Positions 1 through 8,068 of a stretch of 42,953 nt of DNA are shown piece by piece. The stretch's first letter is position 1; every line of letters begins with the position of its first letter. The DNA comes from T3Sed10-213 sp012519365 (GTDB taxonomy: Bacteria > Planctomycetota > Phycisphaerae > Sedimentisphaerales > Anaerohalosphaeraceae): contig JAPXLV010000020.1 of NCBI GenBank assembly GCA_033809355.1, positions 1 through 42,953 of the forward strand, written 5' to 3'. The translations under genes were made by a program, and so were the position numbers. The notes below the pieces were generated by a model. The model had not been told where the DNA came from, ran no database searches, and saw only the letters and a program-made list of their open reading frames with translations.

Positions 1-71
1 CCTTGTTCCAGCAACGCAATGGCTTTTCGCCGACGTTGCTCCAGCTGTTTTGGGGTTCCTGAAGGTCTCAT
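1..71 (-). CDS. IS630-like transposase, N-terminal fragment (cut by window edge)
   Basis: Only the first 23 codons are visible, reading MRPSGTPKQLEQRRRKAI and on toward an ALLEQG-like helix. This resembles the helix-turn-helix N-terminus of IS630/Tc1-type transposases, where a short MRP start is followed by an Arg-rich helix. The ATG at 71-69 follows an AAGGAC ribosome-binding site at very short spacing, and that site sits in an inverted repeat (70-89). The downstream end and terminal repeats lie outside the window, so completeness cannot be judged. The family call is from memory of typical N-termini and is tentative. Confidence 0.5.
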   Translation of the reverse strand, partial: MRPSGTPKQLEQRRRKAIALLEQ

Positions 72-89
72 GTCCTTATTATCGGACAT
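70..89. promoter_or_regulatory. Small inverted repeat covering the transposase ribosome-binding site
   Basis: ATGTCC (70-75) and GGACAT (84-89) form a perfect 6-bp inverted repeat with an 8-nt loop. The right arm on the minus strand contains the GGAC of the ribosome-binding site and the AT of the start codon of the transposase fragment. Folding in RNA would hide both. Confidence 0.4.
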
Positions 90-163
90 TTGGCTTCGTT
101 ACGTTTAACTTTTCAAAGAGCAATAAATAGCGCAGGTTCTTGAGCTCTTGTGTTTCTGTCATC

Positions 164-1960
164 TCAAATTCCCATCGCTTCATTATAGTGCCTGATCAGA
201 ATCTGTTCTTTCGGGCCGCCCAGATGCCCCCAGGGGGTCGTCTGTCCCAGGGCGAAGGTTTTTTGCGCCTCGGCATGCACATCCAGACCAGCCGCCTCAA
301 AAGCCTGCTGCCAGATCGCAAAATCAAACGTCTCATCCCACAGATCAAACCTCGCCCCGTTTTGCCAGGCCCGCTCGATGACCTCGGCCAGCCGTCGGTC
401 GCCGCGTCCGATGGCCGACTCGAGCACGCTGCGTTCGATGTTGTGAAACTTAAACTGAACCGCTCGAGCGTTCAACTGGCGTTTGCGATGCAGAAGAATC
501 GCCCGGGCGTTCTCAAAATAGGCCTTCTCTTTTTGACCCAGCCACCCGAACGGCGTATGCGCCTTGGGCACCAGCCAACTGACCGCCGCATTGACCGAGG
601 CCATATGGCCGTCCACCTCTTTGCGAAGCCCGGCGATGTGCCAGCACAAATCCGCAATCGCAGCGATATCTGCCTCGGTTTCGCCGGGAAAACCGACCAT
701 AAAATAGAGCTTAATCTTGCGAAAACCGACCTCATAGGCCGCCCGCACCGCCGCGAACAAATCCGCATCGGAGATGGGCTTGTTGATCAGCCGCCGAAGC
801 CGCTCGCCGGCCGCCTCGATGGCAATCGTCAGCCCACTCTTGCGCACGGCGGCAACCATTTTCGGCAGCAGCTCCAACTGCTTTTGCACCTTCAGACTCG
901 GCACTGAAACCCCCACATGCAGCGGCTCAAAATGCGCCTTGAGTTTGTCCAGCACCTCGTCCAGATACGGATAATCGGCCGTGGAAAGGCTCAGCAGACT
1001 GACGGTGTCATAGCCGGTATGCGCATATTGGGTCGTGGCAATCTGAACGATACGATCGGGACTGCGATAGCGAACCGGCCGACGGCAAAAACTGGCCTGA
1101 CAAAACCGACACCGCCCCGGACAGCCCCGCATAATCTCCACACTGACCCGCTCATGAACCGCCTGAACAAACGGCACCACCGGCCGGCTCGGCACCACCG
1201 CGTTTTCAAAATCACTGACAACGGCGTTCTCAAACCGCACCGGCAAATCCTCAACACGCGGCCGGAGCAATGGCCCTGTGGGTTTCGTGTCGCCTTGTGC
1301 GTCGCAGACCGCATAGAATCGCGGCACATAAACAAACGCAAACCGACGGGCCGCCTCCAGCAAAAACGCCTCCTTATCACCGCCTTCGGTCTGAATCCGA
1401 GAGTAGAGATTCAGCAGGCTTACAATCGCCTCCTCACCCTCACCCAGCACCGCCATATCGATAAAAGCCGCCAGTGGCTCGGCGTAATTGGCCGCCTGGC
1501 CGCCGATGATAACAATCGGATCGTCAGGGGCACGCTGGGCGGCCCGCACCCTCAGCCCGGCCAGGTCGAGCATATTCAAAAACGTCGTATAACACAACTC
1601 GTTGGTCAAGCTAAAACCGACAATGTCGAACTGCCGAACCGGCACGCACGACTCGAGCGAAAACAACGGCATCCCCTTTTGACGCATTACCGCCTCGGCG
1701 TCCGTCCAGGGAGCAAAGACCCGCTCAGCAGCCCAATTGTCCACGCGATTAACCGCCTCATAGAGAATCGATAAACCGGTATGACTCATCCCGATTTCGT
1801 AGATATCCGGAAAGCACAGGGCCAGCCGCACAGCAGACACGTTCAGGTCCTTTTTCACCTGGTTCATCTCGCCGCCAATATAGCGTCCGGGCTTGCGGAC
1901 ATACGGCAGCAGGTCGCGATCAATCTGCGCCTTTACATCACGGATAAGTTTGGGTACCAT
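164..1960 (-). CDS. B12-binding-like/radical SAM protein (TIGR03960-type)
   Basis: A 598-residue protein with an N-terminal cobalamin-binding-like region (GMSHTG early, a VVIIGGQA-type segment, then GEGEE) and a radical SAM core. The cluster motif CPGRCRFC lies at about residues 280-287 (CxxxCxxC), so it should bind a 4Fe-4S cluster and cleave S-adenosylmethionine. The overall pattern matches the uncharacterised family that is often fused or adjacent to a DUF2344 protein. Here the next gene downstream is a transposase fragment, so any DUF2344 partner is out of view. A longer frame opens at a TTG at 1978, but I chose ATG 1960 because a TATAAT at 1973-1968 sits exactly 7 nt upstream, which would make the mRNA leaderless. 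The substrate is unknown. Confidence 0.85.
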   Translation of the reverse strand: MVPKLIRDVKAQIDRDLLPYVRKPGRYIGGEMNQVKKDLNVSAVRLALCFPDIYEIGMSHTGLSILYEAVNRVDNWAAERVFAPWTDAEAVMRQKGMPLFSLESCVPVRQFDIVGFSLTNELCYTTFLNMLDLAGLRVRAAQRAPDDPIVIIGGQAANYAEPLAAFIDMAVLGEGEEAIVSLLNLYSRIQTEGGDKEAFLLEAARRFAFVYVPRFYAVCDAQGDTKPTGPLLRPRVEDLPVRFENAVVSDFENAVVPSRPVVPFVQAVHERVSVEIMRGCPGRCRFCQASFCRRPVRYRSPDRIVQIATTQYAHTGYDTVSLLSLSTADYPYLDEVLDKLKAHFEPLHVGVSVPSLKVQKQLELLPKMVAAVRKSGLTIAIEAAGERLRRLINKPISDADLFAAVRAAYEVGFRKIKLYFMVGFPGETEADIAAIADLCWHIAGLRKEVDGHMASVNAAVSWLVPKAHTPFGWLGQKEKAYFENARAILLHRKRQLNARAVQFKFHNIERSVLESAIGRGDRRLAEVIERAWQNGARFDLWDETFDFAIWQQAFEAAGLDVHAEAQKTFALGQTTPWGHLGGPKEQILIRHYNEAMGI

Positions 1961-1967
1961 AAGCCGC

Positions 1968-1973
1968 ATTATA
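1968..1973 (-). promoter_or_regulatory. Extended -10 (TGTGTATAAT) for the radical SAM gene
   Basis: The minus strand reads TGTGTATAAT followed by 7 nt and then ATG 1960. This is an extended -10 with a TG dinucleotide and no good -35. Transcription would begin at or next to the start codon. Confidence 0.45.
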
Positions 1974-2006
1974 CACAAAACTTAAACCCAATATGAAGAC
2001 AAATTT

Positions 2007-3038
2007 ATGAAACAATCTACACGTAACCTCTGGCTTCAGACAATAACCGGCATCATGATCCTTATCTTGCTGATGTGGCAGATGCGCCAGCCCCGTATCC
2101 AGGAACTGGATAGCGGATATCGGATAACCATGGGCACATTCGCCCGCGTGCTGGTCGTTGCATCCGATAAAAAGACCGCCGAGCAATGCGTCAAAGCCGC
2201 CTTTGAGACCTTTGACCGTGTAAACGCGATGATGAGCGATTATGATCCGAATTCCCTGCTTTCTGAGGTCAATCGCCGAGCGTTTGCCGAACCGGTGAAG
2301 GTAGATGCCGCGCTGTTTGAGGTGCTCACGGCAGCGGTTAAATACAGCCGCCTGTCTGATGGAGCGTTCGATATCACCGTCGGTCCCGTCGTTCAGCTTT
2401 GGCGCAAGGCCAACCAAACCGGCATCGCTCCGGAACCGCAGGCCCTGACCCAGGCACACCAAAAGGTTGGTTACCGACACCTGCTGCTGGACGAAGATAA
2501 TCAAACCGTCCGCTTTGCCGTCGAAGGAATGTTGCTGGATCTTGGCGGCATTGCCAAGGGCTACGCCATCGACAAGGCGATCGAGGTCATGCGGCAGCAA
2601 GGCGCTCTGGGCGGAATGGTCGATATTGGAGGCGATTTGGCCTGTTTCGATCGCCCCGTCGGCGGACAACCCCATTGGTACATCGGCCTGCAGGATCCGG
2701 ATGAGGAGCAACGCTACTTGCTGCGGCTCAAACTCAACAATCACGCCGCAGCCACCAGCGGGGATTATCGGCGTTTTGCGGTCATCAATGACCTGAAATA
2801 CAGCCATATCGTCAACCCCGCCTCGACCCAAGCCGCAGACAGTCTCTCAAGCGTCACAATAATCGCCCCCTCGGCCATCCAGGCCGACGCCCTGGCCACT
2901 GCCGTCAGTGTGCTTGGCCCCGAAAAAGGAATGGCCCTTATCGAAAGCATAGACCAGACCGAAGCACTCCTTATTCTCTCCGCACGTCCGATAAAACTAC
3001 AGAAAACTACCGGAGCGGCCAATTTTATCGCCGATTAA
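2007..3038 (+). CDS. apbE: FAD:protein FMN transferase (ApbE)
   Basis: A 343-residue ApbE-family flavin transferase, which moves FMN from FAD to a Thr in periplasmic redox proteins such as Nqr/Rnf subunits. Visible family motifs are MGT (42-44), DLGGIAKGYAID (178-189), GGD (208-210), SGDY (251-254), HIVNP (267-271) and DALATA (294-299), the last group including the metal-binding Asp. Residues 10-25 form one hydrophobic segment consistent with a membrane anchor, placing the enzyme outside the cytoplasmic membrane. There is no lipobox. The gene is divergent from the radical SAM gene with 46 bp between them. The ATG lacks a strong Shine-Dalgarno. No flavinylation target or Rnf/Nqr gene is in the window. 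Confidence 0.93.
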   Translation: MKQSTRNLWLQTITGIMILILLMWQMRQPRIQELDSGYRITMGTFARVLVVASDKKTAEQCVKAAFETFDRVNAMMSDYDPNSLLSEVNRRAFAEPVKVDAALFEVLTAAVKYSRLSDGAFDITVGPVVQLWRKANQTGIAPEPQALTQAHQKVGYRHLLLDEDNQTVRFAVEGMLLDLGGIAKGYAIDKAIEVMRQQGALGGMVDIGGDLACFDRPVGGQPHWYIGLQDPDEEQRYLLRLKLNNHAAATSGDYRRFAVINDLKYSHIVNPASTQAADSLSSVTIIAPSAIQADALATAVSVLGPEKGMALIESIDQTEALLILSARPIKLQKTTGAANFIAD

Positions 3039-3134
3039 GCCCTCCCCTGAACACCCGACGCTACGGATTCGAATGTCGCACGTCCTGATCGCATTTTCCG
3101 ACTGAGCATCCCTTATCAGCCAACATACAGGATA

Positions 3135-3848
3135 TTAAGGAGTCGCGCTGTTGGCGGATTTGATTTGCGGAACCAGATACAGCCGCAACTGGCCCGGCTC
3201 AAGCGAAAAATCTTTCACCGTCACGCGTTGCTTGCCAAAGTCGAAGCTCGGCTCGAAAAATTCATTGCCGACGATGGCCTTGACCACCGTCTCCAGCCCC
3301 GGCCAGTCCTCAAACAACTCGGCGCTGTCGGCCAGGGCCTTCTCAGCCACGTGAGCGGCCACCCTCGTGATCGGCAACAAACCCAGCTGCACGGACCGAA
3401 TATTCACATTCAAGCGCCCCCGCTCATCCATCACCGGCCGGGCAGCAAGGGTCAGGACCGGTGAAATGCCGTACACCTCGACCCGGCCCATCAGATAGAC
3501 AGTATCTTTTTCGAAGATAATCATCGGCCTGAAGACTGTCACCTCCCCAAATCGACGCGGCCACTGATCCCGCCCGATAATATCATTCAGTCCGTCCTGC
3601 TCCACAATCAACTCGAACGGCTCATAGAACTGGGCCTGGTTGTAAAAATCCGGCCCCAGTTTATGAGTCAAATAGGGACTGACCTGCTCGGGCTGTTCGA
3701 TCGGCGGCGGACAGTACGCCCGCGGCGAAAAGCCCACCAATACCCACACCACCGCCGCCGGCACCAGCAGACAAAACACCACGACAATCGCTGCGATTCG
3801 GATACCCCTAAACCGGGAGTTGACGGGATTGTTTTTTTTTGACTTCAT
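3135..3848 (-). CDS. Single-pass membrane protein of unknown function (DUF2140/YpmS-like?)
   Basis: A 237-residue protein with a short basic N-terminus, one transmembrane helix (about residues 16-38, rich in Ile, Val and Ala) and an extracytoplasmic domain. The middle part alternates beta-strand-like segments (VYLMGRVEVYG, LNVNIRSVQLGLLPI), a pattern that recalls the YpmS/DUF2140 family, but I cannot confirm it. The frame extends to a GTG at 3881. I prefer ATG 3848, because the -10 at 3897-3892 would give the GTG only about 4 nt of leader, while ATG 3848 has GAG and GGA upstream. Codons 2-8 include a run of eight A, a possible slippage site. The gene is divergent from pyrF and converges with apbE. 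Confidence 0.6.
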   Translation of the reverse strand: MKSKKNNPVNSRFRGIRIAAIVVVFCLLVPAAVVWVLVGFSPRAYCPPPIEQPEQVSPYLTHKLGPDFYNQAQFYEPFELIVEQDGLNDIIGRDQWPRRFGEVTVFRPMIIFEKDTVYLMGRVEVYGISPVLTLAARPVMDERGRLNVNIRSVQLGLLPITRVAAHVAEKALADSAELFEDWPGLETVVKAIVGNEFFEPSFDFGKQRVTVKDFSLEPGQLRLYLVPQIKSANSATP

Positions 3849-3870
3849 TCCAACATTCTCGATTTGTTTC

Positions 3871-3899
3871 TTGCCCGACACGATTCTTGCGATTATAGT
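3871..3899 (+). promoter_or_regulatory. pyrF promoter
   Basis: TTGCCC (3871-3876), a 17-bp spacer and TATAGT (3894-3899). Predicted transcription start is near 3906, giving a leader of about 55 nt before the pyrF GTG. The same bases read as TATAAT (3897-3892) on the other strand, so the two divergent genes share their -10 DNA. Confidence 0.6.
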
Positions 3900-3959
3900 G
3901 AAACCCCTTTATATGGGAACTGTGAATATCGAATTTTATCTGTACAGAAAGGATACGAC

Positions 3960-4898
3960 GTGGCCAGTCATTTTGCTGATCGCCTTTGTGAGGCGGTACA
4001 AAAGAAAAATACACCGTTGATTGTCGGGATTGATCCGGTTTACTCACGGCTGCCGCAAACCATCCGCACCCGGCAAAAAAACCGCCAGAAGGATTTGGCC
4101 GTGGAAATTGACGCGCTGTTTGAGTTCAGCGCCAAGGTCGTCAAGATCGTCGCCCCGCTGGTGCCGGCGGTCAAAATCAATATCGCTTACTTCGAACGCT
4201 ACTTCTGGGAAGGCATCGAGACTTATTACGCCCTGGTCAGCGAGGCCGAGGCGCTCGGGGTGGAGATCATCGGCGACGTCAAACGCGGCGACATCGGCCA
4301 TACCGCCCAGTGCTATGCCGAAGCCCATCTGCAAAACCCCGAGTTCGTGGGAATGGAAGACATCATCGCGCCCGATGCAATCACCATCAACGGCTTTGCC
4401 GGCGCCGAGGGCATTGTGCCTTTTGCCGATGTTGCCACCGACCAGGGCAAGGGCGTTTTTGTGTGGGTGCGGGCCAGCAATCCGACCGCCGGCGTCATTC
4501 AGGACTTTGCCGACGCCTCCGGGATGAAGATGTATGAAAAAATCGCCGAGATCGTCGGCGAAATCGCCGTCCAACCCAAACGACTCGGCCAACAGGGCTA
4601 TAGCAATATCGGCATGGTAGTCGGCGGCACAACCCCCGAAGAAACCGTCGTTTTGCGACAGCGCTATCCCAAGTGCTGGTTCCTCGTGCCCGGCTTTGGC
4701 GTTCAGGGTGCAGCCGCAGCCAACTGCATGCGCTTTGCCGATAAAAACGGAATGGGCGTCTTGGTCAACGCCTCGCGATCAATCATCTATGCCTACGACA
4801 ACCCGAAATACACCGAACAATTCGGCGACAATTGGGAAAAGTGCATTGAACAGGCCGCCATTGATGCTAAAATCGAATTGGCCAAAGCAAAAACCTAA
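3960..4898 (+). CDS. pyrF: Orotidine 5'-phosphate decarboxylase, type 2
   Basis: A 312-residue decarboxylase that converts OMP to UMP, the last step of de novo pyrimidine synthesis, in the cytoplasm. The catalytic signature DVKRGDIG places D106, K108 and D111 in the expected order. KINIAYFE upstream and GFGVQGA near the C-terminus (phosphate-binding end of the barrel) also fit. The length and the DVKRGDIGHTA spacing match the longer type 2 family found in actinobacteria, Myxococcus and planctomycetes rather than the E. coli form. The open frame runs up to 3864, but GTG 3960 has a good AAAGGA 6-7 nt upstream and follows the promoter at 3871-3899. Confidence 0.93.
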   Translation: MASHFADRLCEAVQKKNTPLIVGIDPVYSRLPQTIRTRQKNRQKDLAVEIDALFEFSAKVVKIVAPLVPAVKINIAYFERYFWEGIETYYALVSEAEALGVEIIGDVKRGDIGHTAQCYAEAHLQNPEFVGMEDIIAPDAITINGFAGAEGIVPFADVATDQGKGVFVWVRASNPTAGVIQDFADASGMKMYEKIAEIVGEIAVQPKRLGQQGYSNIGMVVGGTTPEETVVLRQRYPKCWFLVPGFGVQGAAAANCMRFADKNGMGVLVNASRSIIYAYDNPKYTEQFGDNWEKCIEQAAIDAKIELAKAKT

Positions 4899-4958
4899 AA
4901 AATTCTAAAGTATAAGCACTAAACCCAAAAACACCTTCTAAATGCAAAAAACAAAACT

Positions 4959-4987
4959 GTCCTTCTTGCCGGCAACGCAGAAGGGAC
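4959..4987 (+). terminator. Possible hairpin after pyrF
   Basis: GTCCTTCT (4959-4966) pairs with AGAAGGGAC (4979-4987) with one bulge. The loop contains the palindrome TGCCGGCA. There is only a short T run further on, so it could be a weak terminator, and it overlaps the murD promoter. Confidence 0.3.
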
Positions 4988-4995
4988 TGTAAGAT
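4966..4995 (+). promoter_or_regulatory. Candidate murD promoter
   Basis: TTGCCG (4966-4971), an 18-bp spacer and TAAGAT (4990-4995). The predicted start near 5002 lies just before the alternative GTG 5004 of murD. Confidence 0.35.
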
Positions 4996-5045
4996 TTTGG
5001 GGGGTGCGGTTTTTGGGGTGGGCGCATCAGAGTATCAGTGAAGGG

Positions 5046-6410
5046 ATGAACAAAGCGTTTTTCCAAAATAAGCGTGTGGTGGTAATGGGGCTGGGCCAAT
5101 TTGGCGGCGGAGTCGATTCGGCAGCGTTTGCCGCACGGGCCGGGGCACGGGTCCTCGTCACGGATAAGGCTGCGGCAGATCAGCTGGCCTCGGCAGCAGA
5201 GCCGCTGGCCGGCCTGCCGATTGAGTATCGTCTCGGCGAACATCGCCAGGAGGATTTCGCCGCCGCGGATGTCGTCATCGTCAATCCTGCCGTACCGCCG
5301 GAACATCCCCTGATTCGCTTGGCCAAAGCGAATCACGCGATGATAACCTCCCAGGTGGAGCTGTTCTTTCAGATGTGCCCTGCGCCGATTGTCGGCATCA
5401 GCGGGGCCAACGGCAAAAGCACGACTACCAGCCTGATCGCGCATCTGCTGGCCGCAGGCATCGGACAGACGAACATACCGTATCGCCGTGTTCACCTCAG
5501 CGGCAACATCGGCAACCGCCCGCTGCTGGGACTGCTGGACGTGTTGACTGCCGAGGACGTAGTAGTGCTGGAGATCAGCAGTTTTCAGCTGGAGCAGCTC
5601 GCCCGAATCCAAAAGGCGCCCTACGCAGCCGTCATTACCAATCTGACGCCGAACCATCTCGACCGGCACGGCACATTCGAGACCTATTGCCGCATCAAGG
5701 AAACCCTGTTCAGGTTTCAGCCTTGCGACCCGCAACATCCGTGTTTGTCGGTCTTTAACGCCGAGGACCCCATTACACACAACTGGTTCACAACCTATTG
5801 CGGCCAGCCGGGACGAACGTGTATTGCCTTCTGCGCCGAAGACGTGCCGGCGTCCTTACTGGCGACATTCAAATGTCCCGGCCGGGCCAACCGCTTCAAT
5901 CTGGCCGCAGCGCTGGCGGTGGCGTCGCACTTTGGGGTTGCCCCCGACCGCGTCGCCGAGGCGGTGGCGACCTTTCGCCCGCTGGACAGCCGTCTGCAGC
6001 TTATCGCCGAGAAAAACGGCGTCCGCTGGTACGACGACTCCAAGGCCACCACGCCGGTCAGCACCCTGGCCGCACTGAACGGCATCGACGAGCCGAAAAT
6101 CCTCATCGCCGGCGGCTATGACAAGGGGATTGATTTTTCTGAATTGGGTCGGTGCATCGCCCAACGCGTCAAGGTCGTCGTTCTGATCGGCCAGACCGCG
6201 CCAAAAATCGAACAAGCCATCCAAGCAGCCGGGCCGAGCGATGTTCTTATCCGCCGTGCCGAGACAATGGCCCAGGCTGTGGCCGAGTGCCAAAAGGCGG
6301 CTCAACCGGGTGATGTCGTTCTGTTAAGCCCCGCCTGCGCCAGTTATGATATGTTTACCAACTACATCCAACGCGCCCGTGCCTTTATTGATGCGGTCAA
6401 TGCCCTGTAA
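5046..6410 (+). CDS. murD: UDP-N-acetylmuramoyl-L-alanine--D-glutamate ligase
   Basis: A 454-residue Mur ligase that adds D-Glu to UDP-MurNAc-L-Ala in peptidoglycan precursor synthesis. Visible parts are an N-terminal Rossmann GLGQFGGG, the ATP P-loop GISGANGKSTTT (117-128), NHLDRHGT (203-210) of the central domain, and the DDSKATTP and GGYDKG segments of the C-terminal domain, ending in SPACASYDMF. It is full length. No other mur or division gene is adjacent, so murD is separated from the usual dcw cluster here. The start is uncertain. ATG 5046 aligns best with the NKRVVVMGLG beginning, but its AAGGG directly abuts the ATG. GTG 5004 would be almost leaderless from the candidate promoter. Confidence 0.93.
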   Translation: MNKAFFQNKRVVVMGLGQFGGGVDSAAFAARAGARVLVTDKAAADQLASAAEPLAGLPIEYRLGEHRQEDFAAADVVIVNPAVPPEHPLIRLAKANHAMITSQVELFFQMCPAPIVGISGANGKSTTTSLIAHLLAAGIGQTNIPYRRVHLSGNIGNRPLLGLLDVLTAEDVVVLEISSFQLEQLARIQKAPYAAVITNLTPNHLDRHGTFETYCRIKETLFRFQPCDPQHPCLSVFNAEDPITHNWFTTYCGQPGRTCIAFCAEDVPASLLATFKCPGRANRFNLAAALAVASHFGVAPDRVAEAVATFRPLDSRLQLIAEKNGVRWYDDSKATTPVSTLAALNGIDEPKILIAGGYDKGIDFSELGRCIAQRVKVVVLIGQTAPKIEQAIQAAGPSDVLIRRAETMAQAVAECQKAAQPGDVVLLSPACASYDMFTNYIQRARAFIDAVNAL

Positions 6411-6412
6411 TA

Positions 6413-6532
6413 TCACTAAACGGGACCAGGTACATCTTCATCAAAGCCCTTCTTTTAGTCTTGATTTCTGCGACGTATTGGCTTATTTTTAATCTGGATA
6501 CGGGCAAGCGCAAGGAGAGGATGCAGTTTTGA
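6413..6532 (+). other. Short open frame with one membrane helix; remnant or chance
   Basis: Downstream of murD one frame stays open for 39 codons and encodes FIKALLLVLISATYWLIF followed by a charged tail, then TGA. It has no ATG, GTG or usable start and no ribosome-binding site. It could be the tail of a decayed membrane-protein gene. Chance is equally possible. Confidence 0.2.
6461..6489 (+). promoter_or_regulatory. Candidate promoter of the HExxH protein gene
   Basis: TTGATT (6461-6466), a 17-bp spacer and TATTTT (6484-6489). The leader would be about 90 nt. The -10 is weak. Confidence 0.3.
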
Positions 6533-6586
6533 TGGGGTGGTATTCTGTCAATAACCGAGAACATTTTTACGGACAGGAGACTCTAC

Positions 6587-7978
6587 ATGACGCTCTTAAC
6601 TTCTGCAAAAAACGCAATAGCAGTAGGGCTGTTGGCTCTGGTCTGTGTTGGTTCGGCCAATTCTTCCGAGGGGGCGACCGACCCGGCAATGAGTGTCTCT
6701 TCAAGCGGTAAGGAACTGTTTTTGCCGAAGAAAATTGGTCGTGTTCCCGACAATAATGATTACACCAACGAGGAAAGTGATTACTGTTTCAAACGGTCGG
6801 TTCAGTCGGACAACATCGCCATTTTCTGGCATAAAGAATACGGCAATGATCCGCTGAACGAACCGGAAGAAAACAAGCGATTTGATGTCCACAGGATGCT
6901 CAGCGAATCCGATCGCATCTATACCTGTTATGTTGATGAATTGAAATTGGTCCAAAAAGGCCAATCCATCACCGATAAATACAAGCTCCTTGTGTTTGTA
7001 ACGGGAGGGAACAACAGCACGGCTTACGGAGGTGGTGTTGACAATAAAGTCGGCGTGATATGGACTCCGGCGGTACGTGTGAACAAAGAACCTTATGCGA
7101 TTTTAGCTCATGAAATGGCTCATTGCTTTCAGTACTTTATGCGGGTGGACACCGGCAAGCACCTCGGCGGGCCGATTGGAGAAATGTCTGCACAATTGCT
7201 GCTCTGGCAGGTGTTTCCAGAATGGATGACATTCGAAAATTATCACTTGGTCGATTTTATGAAGAAAACGCATTTTGCGTTTTTGCATCCCACCAATATG
7301 TATCACAGCCCTTATGTGTTGGAGTATTGGTTGACCAAACACGGGAAAACTTTTTTCGGAAAATTATGGCGAGCCACCTTGCCGGGTGAGGATCCAGTGA
7401 TGACGTATAAACGCATGCACGGCCTAAGCCAGGAGGAGTTTAACGATGAAATGTTCGATGCCTGTCGTCGCTTTATAACCTGGGATTTGAAACGCATCGA
7501 AAAAGTGGCTCGCCCCTATGCCAATCAACACCAATGCAGCTTGATTGATGATGGCGGCGGCTGGTATCGGATTGCCCCGTCACGCTGTCCTCAGAACTAT
7601 GGATATAATGGGATCAAACTCAATATCCCTGCGGCCGGTACGGAAGTCGTCTTGAATTTCCAGGGCATTGCAGGGGCCGAGGGTTACACAGCGGTCAAAC
7701 CGGATAAAGCAGGCTGGCGTTACGGGTTTCTGGCTTCTCTGAAAGATGGCAAACGGGTGTATGGCGATGTGCATAAAGACCCCGAAGGAACCGCGACATT
7801 TGAAGTGCCGGCCGATACGGAATATCTTTGGCTGGTCGTGATGGGAGCACCCACCGAGCACTGGCCGGTGGCCACAAAGACACGAAATTCTGACGCGGAT
7901 GATGAAGAAGAACAATGGCCCTACCGCATCACATTAACCGGCACACGCCTTGATGACTCGGTTGTGTCGGAAAACTAA
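6587..7978 (+). CDS. Secreted HExxH putative metallopeptidase (DUF6055-like)
   Basis: A 463-residue protein with a Sec signal peptide (hydrophobic residues 9-23, likely cut after a SANS-type site). The zinc motif HEMAH gives H175, E176 and H179. GEMSAQ (E199) follows about 20 residues later, as the third ligand does in gluzincin peptidases. The order NIAIFWHKEYG, then ILAHEMAHCFQYF, then a C-terminal beta-rich region (LWLVVMGAPTEHW) resembles the DUF6055 family of secreted proteins known mostly from Bacteroidota and planctomycetes. That assignment is from memory. AGGAG lies 8-9 nt before the ATG. The gene stands alone between murD and the convergent pcm. Substrate unknown. Confidence 0.75.
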   Translation: MTLLTSAKNAIAVGLLALVCVGSANSSEGATDPAMSVSSSGKELFLPKKIGRVPDNNDYTNEESDYCFKRSVQSDNIAIFWHKEYGNDPLNEPEENKRFDVHRMLSESDRIYTCYVDELKLVQKGQSITDKYKLLVFVTGGNNSTAYGGGVDNKVGVIWTPAVRVNKEPYAILAHEMAHCFQYFMRVDTGKHLGGPIGEMSAQLLLWQVFPEWMTFENYHLVDFMKKTHFAFLHPTNMYHSPYVLEYWLTKHGKTFFGKLWRATLPGEDPVMTYKRMHGLSQEEFNDEMFDACRRFITWDLKRIEKVARPYANQHQCSLIDDGGGWYRIAPSRCPQNYGYNGIKLNIPAAGTEVVLNFQGIAGAEGYTAVKPDKAGWRYGFLASLKDGKRVYGDVHKDPEGTATFEVPADTEYLWLVVMGAPTEHWPVATKTRNSDADDEEEQWPYRITLTGTRLDDSVVSEN

Positions 7979-7983
7979 AAACG

Positions 7984-8022
7984 GTCTTGCCCAGTGGTAT
8001 TAGGAACCCGTAGGGTTAAGAC
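7984..8022. terminator. Nested hairpin between convergent genes
   Basis: An outer stem GTCTT (7984-7988)/AAGAC (8018-8022) encloses AACCC (8005-8009)/GGGTT (8013-8017). It lies between the ends of the HExxH gene and pcm. There is a run of seven A on the right but no T run in the sense needed for a classical terminator of the plus-strand gene. Confidence 0.3.
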
Positions 8023-8068
8023 AAAAAAACTGTTCTCGCTTTACACGTAAGGGGTTGATGGCTCCGCT

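Noticed and set aside
1938..2831. 297-codon minus-strand frame across apbE
   Set aside because: ApbE motifs are unambiguous on the other strand. The antisense peptide has no family pattern.
3060..3080. ATTCGAAT stretch as a tRNA T-arm
   Set aside because: No acceptor stem, anticodon arm or D arm can be built around it.
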